NCBI RefSeq assembly: GCF_029623395.1
Contig: NZ_JAPYKK010000036.1
Coordinates: forward strand, 1-42,681
Direction of reading: 5' to 3'
DNA: 42,681 nucleotides
Source: Sphingomonas echinoides
GTDB lineage: Bacteria > Pseudomonadota > Alphaproteobacteria > Sphingomonadales > Sphingomonadaceae
This document shows positions 25,409 to 38,148 of this stretch, one piece after another (the first letter of the stretch is position 1; every line of letters starts with the position of its first letter). The translations under genes and the position numbers were made by a program. The notes under the pieces are model-generated. The model worked only from the letters and a program-made list of their open reading frames with translations. It searched no databases and was not told where the DNA came from.

Positions 25409-26263
25409 TTACCCCTTGTTCTGCTGCCGCTTAGCCATGAAGGCGAGCCGTTCGAACAACATGACGTCCTGTTCGTTCTTGAGCAGCGCTCCGTGGAGCG
25501 GCGGGATCGCCTTAGTAGGATCGCGATTCTGGAGCACGTCGAGCGGCATGTCCTCGTGCAACAGAAGCTTCAACCAATCGAGCAACTCACTGGTACTCGG
25601 CTTCTTTTTCAGCCCCGGCACGTCGCGCACGTCGTAGAAGATGTCCATCGCGCGGTTGACCAGGATCTTCTGGATCCCCGGAAAATGAACATCGACGATC
25701 GCCTGCATCGTCTCGCGATCGGGGAATTTGATATAGTGGAAAAAGCACCGCCGTAGAAACGCGTCGGGCAGTTCCTTCTCATTGTTCGACGTGATGATGA
25801 CGATCGGCCGCTCGATCGCCCGAACGGTTTCGCGCGTTTCGTAAACGTGGAATTCCATCCGATCAAGTTCCTGCAACAGATCGTTGGGAAATTCGATGTC
25901 CGCCTTGTCGATCTCGTCGATCAGCAGGACCGGCGGCTTGGGCCGCGTGAACGCTTCCCACAACTTGCCGCGCCGGATGTAATTGCCGATGTCGTGGACG
26001 CGTTCGTCGCCCAACTGGCCGTCGCGCAGCCGCGCCACCGCATCATATTCGTACAGCCCTTGCTGTGCCTTGGTGGTCGACTTGATGTTCCATTCGATCA
26101 GCTCGGCGTCGAGCGCCTTGGCGATTTCATAGGCCAGCACGGTCTTTCCGGTCCCCGGCTCGCCCTTGACGAGCAGCGGGCGACGGAGCGTCACCGCGGC
26201 ATTGACCGCGACTTTCAGATCGGCGGTTGCGACATAGCCTTGCGTGCCTTCGAAACGCTTCAT
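25409..26263 (-). CDS. MoxR-family AAA+ ATPase
   Basis: The 284-residue ATPase has Walker A GEPGTGKT (residues 34-41), Walker B VLLIDEID (112-119), a sensor 1 IITSNN and the arginine-finger region DAFLRRCFFHYIKFP. It belongs to the CoxD-like MoxR branch, which pairs with CoxE-type vWA proteins to remodel or activate enzymes. The open frame starts at a TTG at 26311, but ATG at 26263 gives the conserved MKRFEGTQGYVATADLK opening. The CoxE-like partner is 2.1 kb downstream on the same strand. No xanthine dehydrogenase or CO dehydrogenase gene is near. Confidence 0.92.
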   Translation of the reverse strand: MKRFEGTQGYVATADLKVAVNAAVTLRRPLLVKGEPGTGKTVLAYEIAKALDAELIEWNIKSTTKAQQGLYEYDAVARLRDGQLGDERVHDIGNYIRRGKLWEAFTRPKPPVLLIDEIDKADIEFPNDLLQELDRMEFHVYETRETVRAIERPIVIITSNNEKELPDAFLRRCFFHYIKFPDRETMQAIVDVHFPGIQKILVNRAMDIFYDVRDVPGLKKKPSTSELLDWLKLLLHEDMPLDVLQNRDPTKAIPPLHGALLKNEQDVMLFERLAFMAKRQQNKG

Positions 26264-26332
26264 CGCGATCGGTCCCGTCCGTTTGAATTCCGGGTACGGC
26301 GATAGAGGCAAAGTCGGGTCGAGTGCAAGCCG

Positions 26333-26998
26333 CTACGCGTGATCGCGTGCGGCGGCGCGCGCCTCGAGCAGGTCGAGCAAACCGCGATGCTGGGCGAACG
26401 CCTGTTGTGCCCCGAACCGGATCGCGCGTTGCGCTGCAGCCGGTACTTCCGGCGCTGCATAGGCCGCGATGACGGCGGTAGTGTCTGGCAGCGCGTTGAC
26501 GGGAATCTCGACACCGAGCCGATCCGCCGCCGTGTCAAAAATCTGGCGGAAACTTGTCCAGTCCGTCAACAGCGCGATTGCCGCACCAGCCGAGCAGCCG
26601 ACCCGGTCGGACGTCGCGAGCATATTGAACGCGTGGCGCAGCGCCGCAAAGGCACTGTCGCTGGCCGCTTGGCCCGGTGTGGAGGGCAGGGGCCCGACCG
26701 CGGCGGTGACCGCAGCAAGATAGGCACGCTCGCCTGCGAACGCGATGGCGGCGTCCTCCATCCAATGCTGCGCGACGCCGGGAACGGGATGCAGCGCAGC
26801 AGCCCTGAAATTGCCCGTGGTGCCGCCGTGAACCGCGCAAATACAATGAATTGCATCTGCGATATCGCGGCCCCACGCGGCAACGTCGCTCAATTGCGCG
26901 AGAAGGGGATGGCTGGCGCTTCCGTCTGCCGCTGCAAGCATTGCGAAGCCGCTTGGTTCGAGATCGCGTCGGGGCGTGTTGGGCGATCGGCTCGGCAT
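26333..26998 (-). CDS. Alanine-rich protein of unknown function
   Basis: The 221-residue product is helical and alanine-rich with no signal peptide or membrane segment. Conserved-looking parts are HCICAVHGG, HPVPGVAQHWMEDAA, ERAYLAAVTAAVGPLPSTPG and DWTSFRQIFDTAADRLGVE. The histidine, cysteine and acidic residues could form a metal site, but this is speculation. I do not recognise the family with certainty. An internal ATG at 26941 may be the true start because the first 19 residues look unlike the rest; neither start has a good ribosome binding site. It lies 70 bases upstream of MoxR on the same strand. Confidence 0.6.
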   Translation of the reverse strand: MPSRSPNTPRRDLEPSGFAMLAAADGSASHPLLAQLSDVAAWGRDIADAIHCICAVHGGTTGNFRAAALHPVPGVAQHWMEDAAIAFAGERAYLAAVTAAVGPLPSTPGQAASDSAFAALRHAFNMLATSDRVGCSAGAAIALLTDWTSFRQIFDTAADRLGVEIPVNALPDTTAVIAAYAAPEVPAAAQRAIRFGAQQAFAQHRGLLDLLEARAAARDHA

Positions 26999-27101
26999 GG
27001 TTCGTACGCGTCCTCATGCCGGCTACACGTGGGCAGATCACGCTGGCTACGGCACCATTGATCCCAAGGACTACGCCAAATACCGTAAAGACTTTGTTTA
27101 A
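26997..27101 (+). CDS. Possible 34-residue protein
   Basis: An ATG frame coding MVRTRPHAGYTWADHAGYGT then IDPKDYAKYRKDFV and stop. The aromatic, charged composition looks more like a protein than a random shadow, and the stop falls in a less GC-rich stretch. There is no clear ribosome binding site, and the start touches the antisense start of the neighbouring gene. It is offered as a low-confidence candidate; the frame is also open further upstream. Confidence 0.2.
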   Translation: MVRTRPHAGYTWADHAGYGTIDPKDYAKYRKDFV

Positions 27102-27304
27102 GGCCTTTCGTGCGCAGCCAATAATAATGCCAGGTTACCTGTACAGCCGGTTTTTCGAGCCTATTTCGAAAGGATCGTTCTTGCAGAATACTCTGCAAGT
27201 GTTTGCCCGAGAAAGACTTTACACCGGTGCAATCACGAACCGCCGTGTAGTCGAAAACGTCCTGACGAAGCCGGAAACGTTTGCACGTCTTTGCGCGAAC
27301 CCTG
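27102..27304. other. Low-GC intergenic stretch with a palindrome
   Basis: Apart from the possible small gene before it, this is the tail of the largest gene-poor gap in the window (26999-27304). It is clearly richer in A and T than its surroundings. It contains an 8-bp perfect inverted repeat at 27180-27199 but no frame, tRNA or terminator that I can support. It lies between two minus-strand genes of unknown function and could hold the promoter of the downstream one. Confidence 0.5.
27180..27199. promoter_or_regulatory. Palindrome, possible operator
   Basis: Perfect inverted repeat CTTGCAGA and TCTGCAAG with a four-base ATAC centre, 20 bases in all. No T tract follows on either strand, which argues against a terminator. 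The symmetry and length fit a dimeric repressor site; the regulator is unknown. It lies about 180 bases upstream of the minus-strand gene at 26333-26998. Confidence 0.35.
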
Positions 27305-27907
27305 TCATGTCCTTGTCTCCGGGCAAACAAGATCGTCGGTTTCTGTATTGCCGATCGAACTTGGGTCGATCGCGGGGTCGTTTCGGCCGATCAGCGCGAT
27401 CCCGTAGCGTTGCGGAACGATTAGCCATCGGATCGTGCGTCCGGCCCGGGCCGCGGATGGCAGGACGAGCATGGCCTCGGTCCCGGACGCCAGCACGTTC
27501 CGGATGGCATCGTGCAGCATTGCCCGGTTGGCTTCCGGAGTGATCGTCTCCAGCAGCGCGCCGGGCTCCACGATCCTGCCGAAATGGGTACGTGCGGTCC
27601 TGCTGGTCTCGGTGACGACCGCCTTGGGGTTGGCGCCGATCACCAGATCCGAAATGGCATCCAGCACCTCGACGGCCGCAATCGCCCCGACCGAGGCCGT
27701 TTCCGCTGCCTTGGCCACCAGCGCATTCCAGTGATCGCACGAGGCCAGCATCAGGCGGGGGCGCCCATGCTGCAGGATCGCGACGGGCGACTTGGCGGCG
27801 CGCTGGCCCCACAGGCCAAAATGCCGCACCAAAATGGAGGAAGTGACGCACGAATCGCCGGATCGCGGCATCGACGCGTCGGCGAAGAACGGTGGTGTGA
27901 CAATCAT
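27305..27907 (-). CDS. Phd/YefM-like N-terminal domain fused to a PAS-like domain
   Basis: The 200-residue product begins with SSILVRHFGLWGQRAAKSPV then AILQHGRPRLMLASCDHWNAL, which resembles the antitoxin-type DNA-binding fold of Phd/YefM proteins. The remaining 130 residues resemble a PAS sensor (AAVEVLDAISDLVIGANPKA, then a strand-rich part with TIRWLIVPQRYGIALIGRND). No toxin gene is adjacent. It is probably a small regulator. ATG at 27907 is preferred to TTG at 27913; ATG at 27871 is also possible. No ribosome binding site is clear. Confidence 0.5.
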   Translation of the reverse strand: MIVTPPFFADASMPRSGDSCVTSSILVRHFGLWGQRAAKSPVAILQHGRPRLMLASCDHWNALVAKAAETASVGAIAAVEVLDAISDLVIGANPKAVVTETSRTARTHFGRIVEPGALLETITPEANRAMLHDAIRNVLASGTEAMLVLPSAARAGRTIRWLIVPQRYGIALIGRNDPAIDPSSIGNTETDDLVCPETRT

Positions 27908-27973
27908 CGCCAAGTAGATCGCGCGATCGGGGCGAGGACGCCACGGGTTGGCGCCAAAACGGATGTGATTACG

Positions 27974-28008
27974 AAAACGGCGATGGTGGGGGTGCCCACC
28001 ATCGCCGC
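27974..28008 (-). terminator. Intrinsic terminator of the dnaG-rpoD operon
   Basis: Read on the minus strand, a 13-bp perfect stem (27995-28007 pairing with 27978-27990) with a four-base loop is followed directly by TTTT. It begins 27 bases beyond the rpoD stop. This is the clearest rho-independent terminator in the window besides that of greA. Confidence 0.85.
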
Positions 28009-28034
28009 ATCGACGTCCCTACAGGCGCCGCACC

Positions 28035-30061
<2,027 letters not shown>

Positions 30062-30062
<1 letters not shown>

Positions 30063-31945
30063 CAACTGCCCTCGGTCATAAAGCTTCTTGCGTCTTCGTT
30101 CGACTGCACCAGATTTGCAAGTCGCGCGTCGAGCGTCTGTTTTTCCTTCACCAACGCCACTTGGCGGGCAAAGGCCTCATCCGAATAGTCCGACTGCATG
30201 GCAGCGGTTGCCTCAGCCAGCGCGGCGTCGACTTCGGGTCGCGCCACCAGGATCGCGATAGCCTCATCGAGGTCTTCACGCGCCCGGGCCGGCTCGGCAT
30301 CCTTCTGCGTGAACGAACACGACAAACGGTCGGGTCGCAGCAGATCATGCGCGATACTGTCAAATCCGGATGAAGCCAATATGGTGAGCAACCGGTCACT
30401 ATCAAGCACATGGTCTTCTACCGCGAGATCAACCACCGCCTCGAACAATCGCCCGAGCGCATCATCGGCAAGTTTCAGGCTGCCAAGCACTTCCATATGC
30501 CGTGCGATTTCCGCTGGATGGCGGATCAACCCGGCCAGCACCGCCTTGGCGAGGATCGGGTCGATTCCACGCGTGCGTACCGATTTGACACCATCTCCGA
30601 CGGGAAGATGCGGCGCTTTGTACGGTTTGCCGGGCTTGCCGCGCTGGAATGGCTGGAAGGGGGCACGCGGTTCGAACGCCTTGCGCTGTGGCCGGAACGC
30701 CTCGTCGAAGCGGGCGCGGAACTCGGCCTGATATTCGTGCGCGACGTTGCTGTCGGCGATCGTCTTGGCGAGATCGGCGAGCCGCGCCTTGAGGCCGGCC
30801 TTCTGCTCGGGCGTGTCGAGCGGCTCGGCGGCGAGTTCGCTTTTCCACAGCCGGTCGACCAGCGGTTCGGTCTGCTGAAGCAACGCCTCGAATGCACCCG
30901 GCCCCTTGGCGCGGACGAGATCGTCGGGATCCTGGCCAGCGGGGAGGGTGACGAAGGCAAGACTCCGTCCCGGCTGGAGCAGCGGCAGCGCACGATGTGC
31001 GGCGCGCAAAGCCGCCTTCTGCCCGGCGCTGTCGCCGTCGAAGCACAGGATCGGGACTTCGCACAGCCGCCACAGCCGCTCGAGCTGCGGCTCGGTCAGC
31101 GCGGTGCCGAGCGGGGCGACCGCCTCGCCGAACCCCGCCTGCGCGAGCGCGATGACGTCCATATAGCCCTCGACCACCAGCACGCGGCCGGTCTTGCGTG
31201 ATGCAGGCGCGGCGCGATCGAGATTGTAGAGCGTGTGGCCCTTGTCGAACAAAGGGGTTTCGGGGGAATTGAGATATTTAGGCTCGCCGTCGCCGATGAT
31301 GCGGCCGCCGAATGCGATCGTGCGCCCGCGCGGATCGCGGATCGGGATCATCAGGCGCCCACGGAAGCGATCGTACGGGACCTTGTCGTCGACCTTGATC
31401 AGCAACCCGGCCTCGATCAGCAGCGGGTCGCCATAATCCTTGAGCGCGGTCTTGAGCCCGCCGCGCGAATCGGGCGAGAAGCCGAGCCCGAAGGTCCGCG
31501 CGGTCTCGGGCTTGATCCCGCGCTTGGCGAGCACCCCGCGCGCGGTCGCGCCGGCGAGGCCGTCGAGCTGCTCGGTGAACCAGGTCGCAGCGTCGTTGCA
31601 CGCTTCGTGGAGGCCCTTGGCGGCTTCCGCTTTCTCGGCGGCGCGCGGGTCCATCGCGGGGAGTTCCATGCCGGCGGTCTGTGCAAGTTCCTTGACCGCA
31701 TCCATGAACGGCAAGCCCCGCTGGTCGGTCATCCAGCGGATCGCATCGCCATGCGCCGAGCAACCGAAGCAATGGTAGAAGCCCTTGTCGTCGTTGACGT
31801 AAAAGCTCGGGGTCTTCTCATTGTGGAACGGACAGCACGCGCGCCACTCGCGCCCCGCCTTCTGGAGCTTGGTGGTCTTGCCGATCAGGCCGGACAGGAG
31901 CGTGCGGCTGCGGAGTTCGTCGAGGAATTGCGGGGACAGGGTCAT
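30062..31945 (-). CDS. dnaG: DNA primase DnaG
   Basis: This enzyme makes the RNA primers for DNA replication. The 627-residue product has the CHC2 zinc finger (Cys38, His41, Cys59, Cys62), the RNA polymerase-like core with the TOPRIM glutamate in VLVVEGYMDVIAL and the acidic CFDGDSAGQKA, and a C-terminal helicase-interaction region. The start ATG overlaps the stop of the DUF559 gene (ATGA), and only a weak GGGGA precedes it, so initiation probably depends on ribosomes leaving DUF559. The 1-base overlap with rpoD continues the chain. Confidence 0.97.
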
Positions 31946-32418
31946 GCGTCTGCGGTCCCCGTAGGGAGATCCGCTAGCCCCAAATCCTCCCCTCCCGCCT
32001 GCGGGAGGGGGCAGGGGGTGGGCGCAACCTTACCCCCCTCCCGCTCGCGGGAGGGGTTGGGGGAGGGCATGTCCGCCAACGTTCGTTCGATTGTGTTCAC
32101 AACGCCTTCGATATTCTGCATGACTTCGTTGTTCCAGAAACGCAGGACACGGTAGCCGTGCCGTTCCAGGAGCTGCGTACGCGTGTGATCTGCGGCGGCA
32201 TTGGCGTCATGCTGTCCGCCATCGACCTCGATGATAAGCTTCGCGCCGCGGGATACAAAGTCGCAAATGAAGGGACCGATCGGCACCTGTCGGTTGAACC
32301 GGATGCCGGCGACGCGGCGCGCGCCCAGATACGACCAAAGCTTGCGCTCGGCATCCGTTGCGTTGGCGCGCAACTCTCGGGCGAGCTTGGTCGGTCTGGT
32401 GTATCCCTTGTCCAACAA
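31942..32418 (-). CDS. DUF559 (Vsr-fold) endonuclease-like protein with repeat-encoded tail
   Basis: The 158-residue product has the DUF559/restriction-endonuclease-like core: Glu24 in DAERKLW, FNRQVPIGPFICDFVS, and LIIEVDGGQH with Glu64, Asp66 and His70, then WNNEVMQNIEGV. Such proteins are thought to nick or cut DNA. The start is TTG at 32418 (or 32415); the ribosome binding site GGAGGG is part of a palindromic repeat ending one base upstream. Residues 117-147 (PSPNPSREREGG, then PTPCPLPQAGGE) are translated from two further copies of that repeat. The stop overlaps dnaG. The gene lies inside the yqeY-dnaG-rpoD run, where it is not expected. Confidence 0.85.
   Translation of the reverse strand: MLDKGYTRPTKLARELRANATDAERKLWSYLGARRVAGIRFNRQVPIGPFICDFVSRGAKLIIEVDGGQHDANAAADHTRTQLLERHGYRVLRFWNNEVMQNIEGVVNTIERTLADMPSPNPSREREGGKVAPTPCPLPQAGGEDLGLADLPTGTADA
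31989..32022 (+). repeat. GC-rich palindromic unit A
   Basis: CCCCTCCCGC and GCGGGAGGGG separated by two bases, then a G-rich tail (GCAGGGGGTGGG). It lies inside the DUF559 reading frame, near its C-terminus, and is a direct repeat of unit B, 12 bases further on. Confidence 0.85.
32035..32068 (+). repeat. GC-rich palindromic unit B (inverted partner of unit C)
   Basis: Palindrome 32035-32056 followed by the tail TTGGGGGAGGGC. It matches the reverse complement of unit C at 33 of 34 bases. It lies in the DUF559 frame and gives the residues PSPNPSREREGG. Confidence 0.9.
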
Positions 32419-32452
32419 GCCCTCCCCCAGCCCCTCCCGCGAGCGGGAGGGG
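32419..32452 (-). repeat. GC-rich palindromic unit C (inverted partner of unit B)
   Basis: Tail at 32419-32430 and palindrome at 32431-32452, in the opposite orientation to unit B. It ends one base before the TTG start of DUF559 and supplies its ribosome binding site. It therefore marks the upstream end of a B-to-C cassette of 418 bases. Confidence 0.9.
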
Positions 32453-32478
32453 AGGAAGAAGGGGCGCGCCCTCGTCCA

Positions 32479-32946
32479 TTACGCCAGCGCAGCCTTCACC
32501 GCAGCACTCGCCTTGCTCATGTCGATCTCGCTCGCATGCCGCGCCTTGAGCTCCGCCATCACCCGGCCCATGTCCTTCATGCCCGTAGCCCCAAGCTCCG
32601 CCTTGATCGCCTCGATCGCCGCCGCGGTCTGCGCTTCGTTCAGCTGCGCGGGCAGGAACTGCTCGATCACCGCGATCTCCGCGCTCTCGGCATCGGCCAG
32701 TTCCTGACGACCGCCCTTCACGTACATCTCGATCGACTCGCGGCGCTGCTTGATCATCTTCTGCAGCACCTCGACCACGAGTACATTGTCGTCGTCCGGG
32801 GCCTTGCCCTCGCGCGATTGCGGCGCGCGTGCCTCGATGTCGCGGTTCTTGATCGAGGACTGCACCAGCCGGAGGGTCGCGGTGCCAGCCTTGTCGCCGC
32901 CCTTCATCGCAGTGATCAATGCAGCCTTGATGTCGTCTCGAATCAT
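32479..32946 (-). CDS. yqeY: GatB/YqeY-domain protein
   Basis: The 155-residue product is a YqeY-type protein of the GatB C-terminal domain family: MIRDDIKAALITAMKGGDKA, then TLRLVQSSIKNRDIEAR, QRRESIEMYVKGGRQELAD, EIAVIEQFLPAQL and MKDMGRVMAELKARH. YqeY proteins are proposed to bind tRNA and influence amidotransferase-dependent aminoacylation, but the role is not settled. In many alphaproteobacteria this gene sits next to dnaG and carA, as here. It is divergent from carA with 118 bases between. Confidence 0.9.
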   Translation of the reverse strand: MIRDDIKAALITAMKGGDKAGTATLRLVQSSIKNRDIEARAPQSREGKAPDDDNVLVVEVLQKMIKQRRESIEMYVKGGRQELADAESAEIAVIEQFLPAQLNEAQTAAAIEAIKAELGATGMKDMGRVMAELKARHASEIDMSKASAAVKAALA

Positions 32947-32990
32947 GTGTCGTCCTTTTGCTGGGGCAGGAGGGTAGCGGGTTTATCCGA

Positions 32991-33019
32991 TTGACGCACT
33001 GCCCATCCCCCTCTAGCTC
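32991..33019 (+). promoter_or_regulatory. Possible carA promoter
   Basis: TTGACG (32991-32996), 17 bases, then TAGCTC (33014-33019). The -35 box is good and the -10 box poor. It is positioned 46 bases before the carA ATG, in the intergenic region shared with yqeY. Confidence 0.3.
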
Positions 33020-33064
33020 CCGGCGCTTAGCGACATCGAAACGAAAAACGGAGTGCCCGCCGCA

Positions 33065-34336
33065 ATGGCCGACGCCTATCCCATGACTGTGCCCGACGGA
33101 GCTACCGGCGTTTTGGTGCTATCCACTGGCGAATGCGTGTGGGGCAGGGGCTTCGGCGCGGAAGGTGCCGCGGTCGGCGAAGTCTGCTTCCACACCGCGA
33201 TGACCGGGTACCAGGAAATCATGACCGACCCGAGCTTTGCGGGCCAGATGATCACCTTCACCTTCCCGCATATCGGCAACGTCGGCGCGAATGCCGACGA
33301 CGTCGAGGCGAACGATCCGCACGCCTTGGGCATGATCGTGCGCGAGGACGTGACCGAACCGAGCAACTTCCGCAGCACCGAGCGACTCGACGCGTGGATG
33401 GCCAAGCACGGGCGAATCGGCCTGTCGGGCGTCGACACGCGCGCGTTGACCCGCCGGATCCGTAACGGCGGCGCGCCTAACGGCGTAATCGCACATGCGG
33501 CGGATGGCGTGTTCGACGTGCCCGCGCTGCTGGAGATGGCGCGCGCATGGCCGGGGCTCGAGGGCATGGACCTCGCGCTCGGGGTGAGCACCGAGATGCA
33601 CTACGGCTGGGCCGGCGGCATGTGGAAGCTCGGCGCAGGCTACGACACATCTTCACCCCTCCCCTTCAGGGGAGGGGCCGGGGGTGGGGCCGTGCAGCCA
33701 ACCGACCTCGCGATTTCACAGGACAGCCCCACCCCAAACCCCTCCCCTGAGGGGGAGGGGCTTAAGCGCCCCCACGTCGTCGCGATCGATTATGGCTCCA
33801 AGCGCAACATTTTCCGCAACCTCGCGCACGCCGGAGCGAACGTCTCGGTCGTCCCCGCGAACGCGAGCTTCGAAGACATCATGGCGCTCGCGCCCGACGG
33901 CATCTTCCTGTCGAACGGCCCGGGCGACCCCGCCGCGACCGGCGAATACGCCGTGCCCGTGATCCAGCAACTGCTCGACACCGGCAAGCCGCTGTTCGGC
34001 ATCTGCCTCGGTCACCAGCTCCTCGCGCTCGCGGTCGGCGCAAGCACGACCAAGATGTTCCAGGGCCACCGCGGTGCCAACCACCCGGTCCAGCGCCTCA
34101 GTGACGGCGCGGTCGAGATCACCTCGATGAACCACGGCTTCGCAGTCGAGCGGGCCACCCTGCCAGCCACCGCGCGCGAGACCCACGTGTCGCTGTTCGA
34201 CGGCTCCAACGCCGGCATCGAACTCACCGACCGCCCCGCGTTCAGCGTGCAATATCACCCCGAAGCGAGCCCCGGCCCGCAGGACAGCCTGTATCTGTTC
34301 GAGAAATTCGTCTCATCTCTGAAAGCACCGGCATGA
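33065..34336 (+). CDS. carA: Carbamoyl-phosphate synthase small chain with 35-residue repeat insertion
   Basis: This subunit hydrolyses glutamine and passes ammonia to CarB for carbamoyl phosphate in arginine and pyrimidine synthesis. The N-terminal domain (TGECVWGRGFG, MTGYQEIMTDPS, FTFPHIGNVG) is followed by the glutamine amidotransferase domain with the nucleophile in GICLGHQ and the His-Glu pair in QYHPEASPG. Residues 198-232 are an insertion translated from an inverted pair of palindromic repeats. They sit between the two domains, just before HVVAIDYGSKRN. Without it the length (388) is normal. ATG at 33065 fits GGAG eleven bases before; GTG at 33053 is the alternative. The stop overlaps rraB. 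Confidence 0.95.
   Translation: MADAYPMTVPDGATGVLVLSTGECVWGRGFGAEGAAVGEVCFHTAMTGYQEIMTDPSFAGQMITFTFPHIGNVGANADDVEANDPHALGMIVREDVTEPSNFRSTERLDAWMAKHGRIGLSGVDTRALTRRIRNGGAPNGVIAHAADGVFDVPALLEMARAWPGLEGMDLALGVSTEMHYGWAGGMWKLGAGYDTSSPLPFRGGAGGGAVQPTDLAISQDSPTPNPSPEGEGLKRPHVVAIDYGSKRNIFRNLAHAGANVSVVPANASFEDIMALAPDGIFLSNGPGDPAATGEYAVPVIQQLLDTGKPLFGICLGHQLLALAVGASTTKMFQGHRGANHPVQRLSDGAVEITSMNHGFAVERATLPATARETHVSLFDGSNAGIELTDRPAFSVQYHPEASPGPQDSLYLFEKFVSSLKAPA
33656..33760 (+). repeat. Inverted pair of palindromic units inserted in frame in carA
   Basis: Unit D (33656-33690) and inverted unit E (33726-33760) are 35 bases each, separated by a 35-base spacer. Unit D matches the reverse complement of E at 31 of 35 positions. 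The whole is 105 bases, exactly 35 codons, beginning on a codon boundary, and keeps carA in frame. Confidence 0.9.
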
Positions 34337-34730
34337 TGAACCTCCCAGAAGTCCCGCCCGCCCGGCTCGAAGAAGAATGGGCCGCCGACAAGGACGTGCT
34401 CGCCAGCCTCAAGGAAAGCGGCGACATCGCGCATCTCGTCCGCCCGGTCGACGTCAGCTTCCGTGGCGATGACGCCGCGCTCGACAAGCTCGAAGCGGAT
34501 GCCGAGGAACTCGGGTTCGAAGTGATCGAGCGCGAAGAGGATGAGGAAGGCGAGATGTGCCTGTTCCTCGGCCGCGAACAGGCGGCGGACGAAACCTCGA
34601 TCCGCGCGCTGACCCGCAAGTGCGTCCAGATCGAAATGGCCTACGGCGTCGAATATGACGGCTGGGGCTGCACGTCGGAAGACGGCAGCGACGACGAAGA
34701 AGACACCGAAGAAACCGGACAGACCCACTA

Positions 34731-34731
<1 letters not shown>
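34333..34731 (+). CDS. rraB: RraB-family (DUF1260) ribonuclease E inhibitor homologue
   Basis: The 132-residue acidic product matches RraB: LEEEWAADKDVLASLKESGD near the start, VDVSFRGDDAALDKLEADAE, then LGFEVIEREEDEEGEMCLFL and AYGVEYDGWGCTSE. In E. coli RraB binds RNase E and alters its activity; here the role is inferred by family. It ends in an acidic tail. The start overlaps the carA stop (ATGA) and its stop overlaps the carB start (TAATG), so it is translated between the two carbamoyl-phosphate synthase genes. Confidence 0.85.
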
Positions 34732-38063
<3,332 letters not shown>

Positions 38064-38148
38064 TCCCGACATATTGAAACAGTGCGGGCGGGCCCTCTCC
38101 GGAGGGTTCGCTTGATAAGGGATTGTTCGAAGACAAAGGGTTTAAGGG

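Noticed and set aside
30661..30680. tRNA-like GGTTCGAA segment
   Set aside because: Inside dnaG coding sequence, with no cloverleaf around it.
31989..32452. Repeats as a CRISPR array
   Set aside because: Units are palindromic, in both orientations, unevenly spaced and lie in reading frames; no cas genes are present.
38093..38106. Hairpin CCCTC/GAGGG between carB and greA as a terminator
   Set aside because: Stem only five base pairs and no T run; could be incidental.
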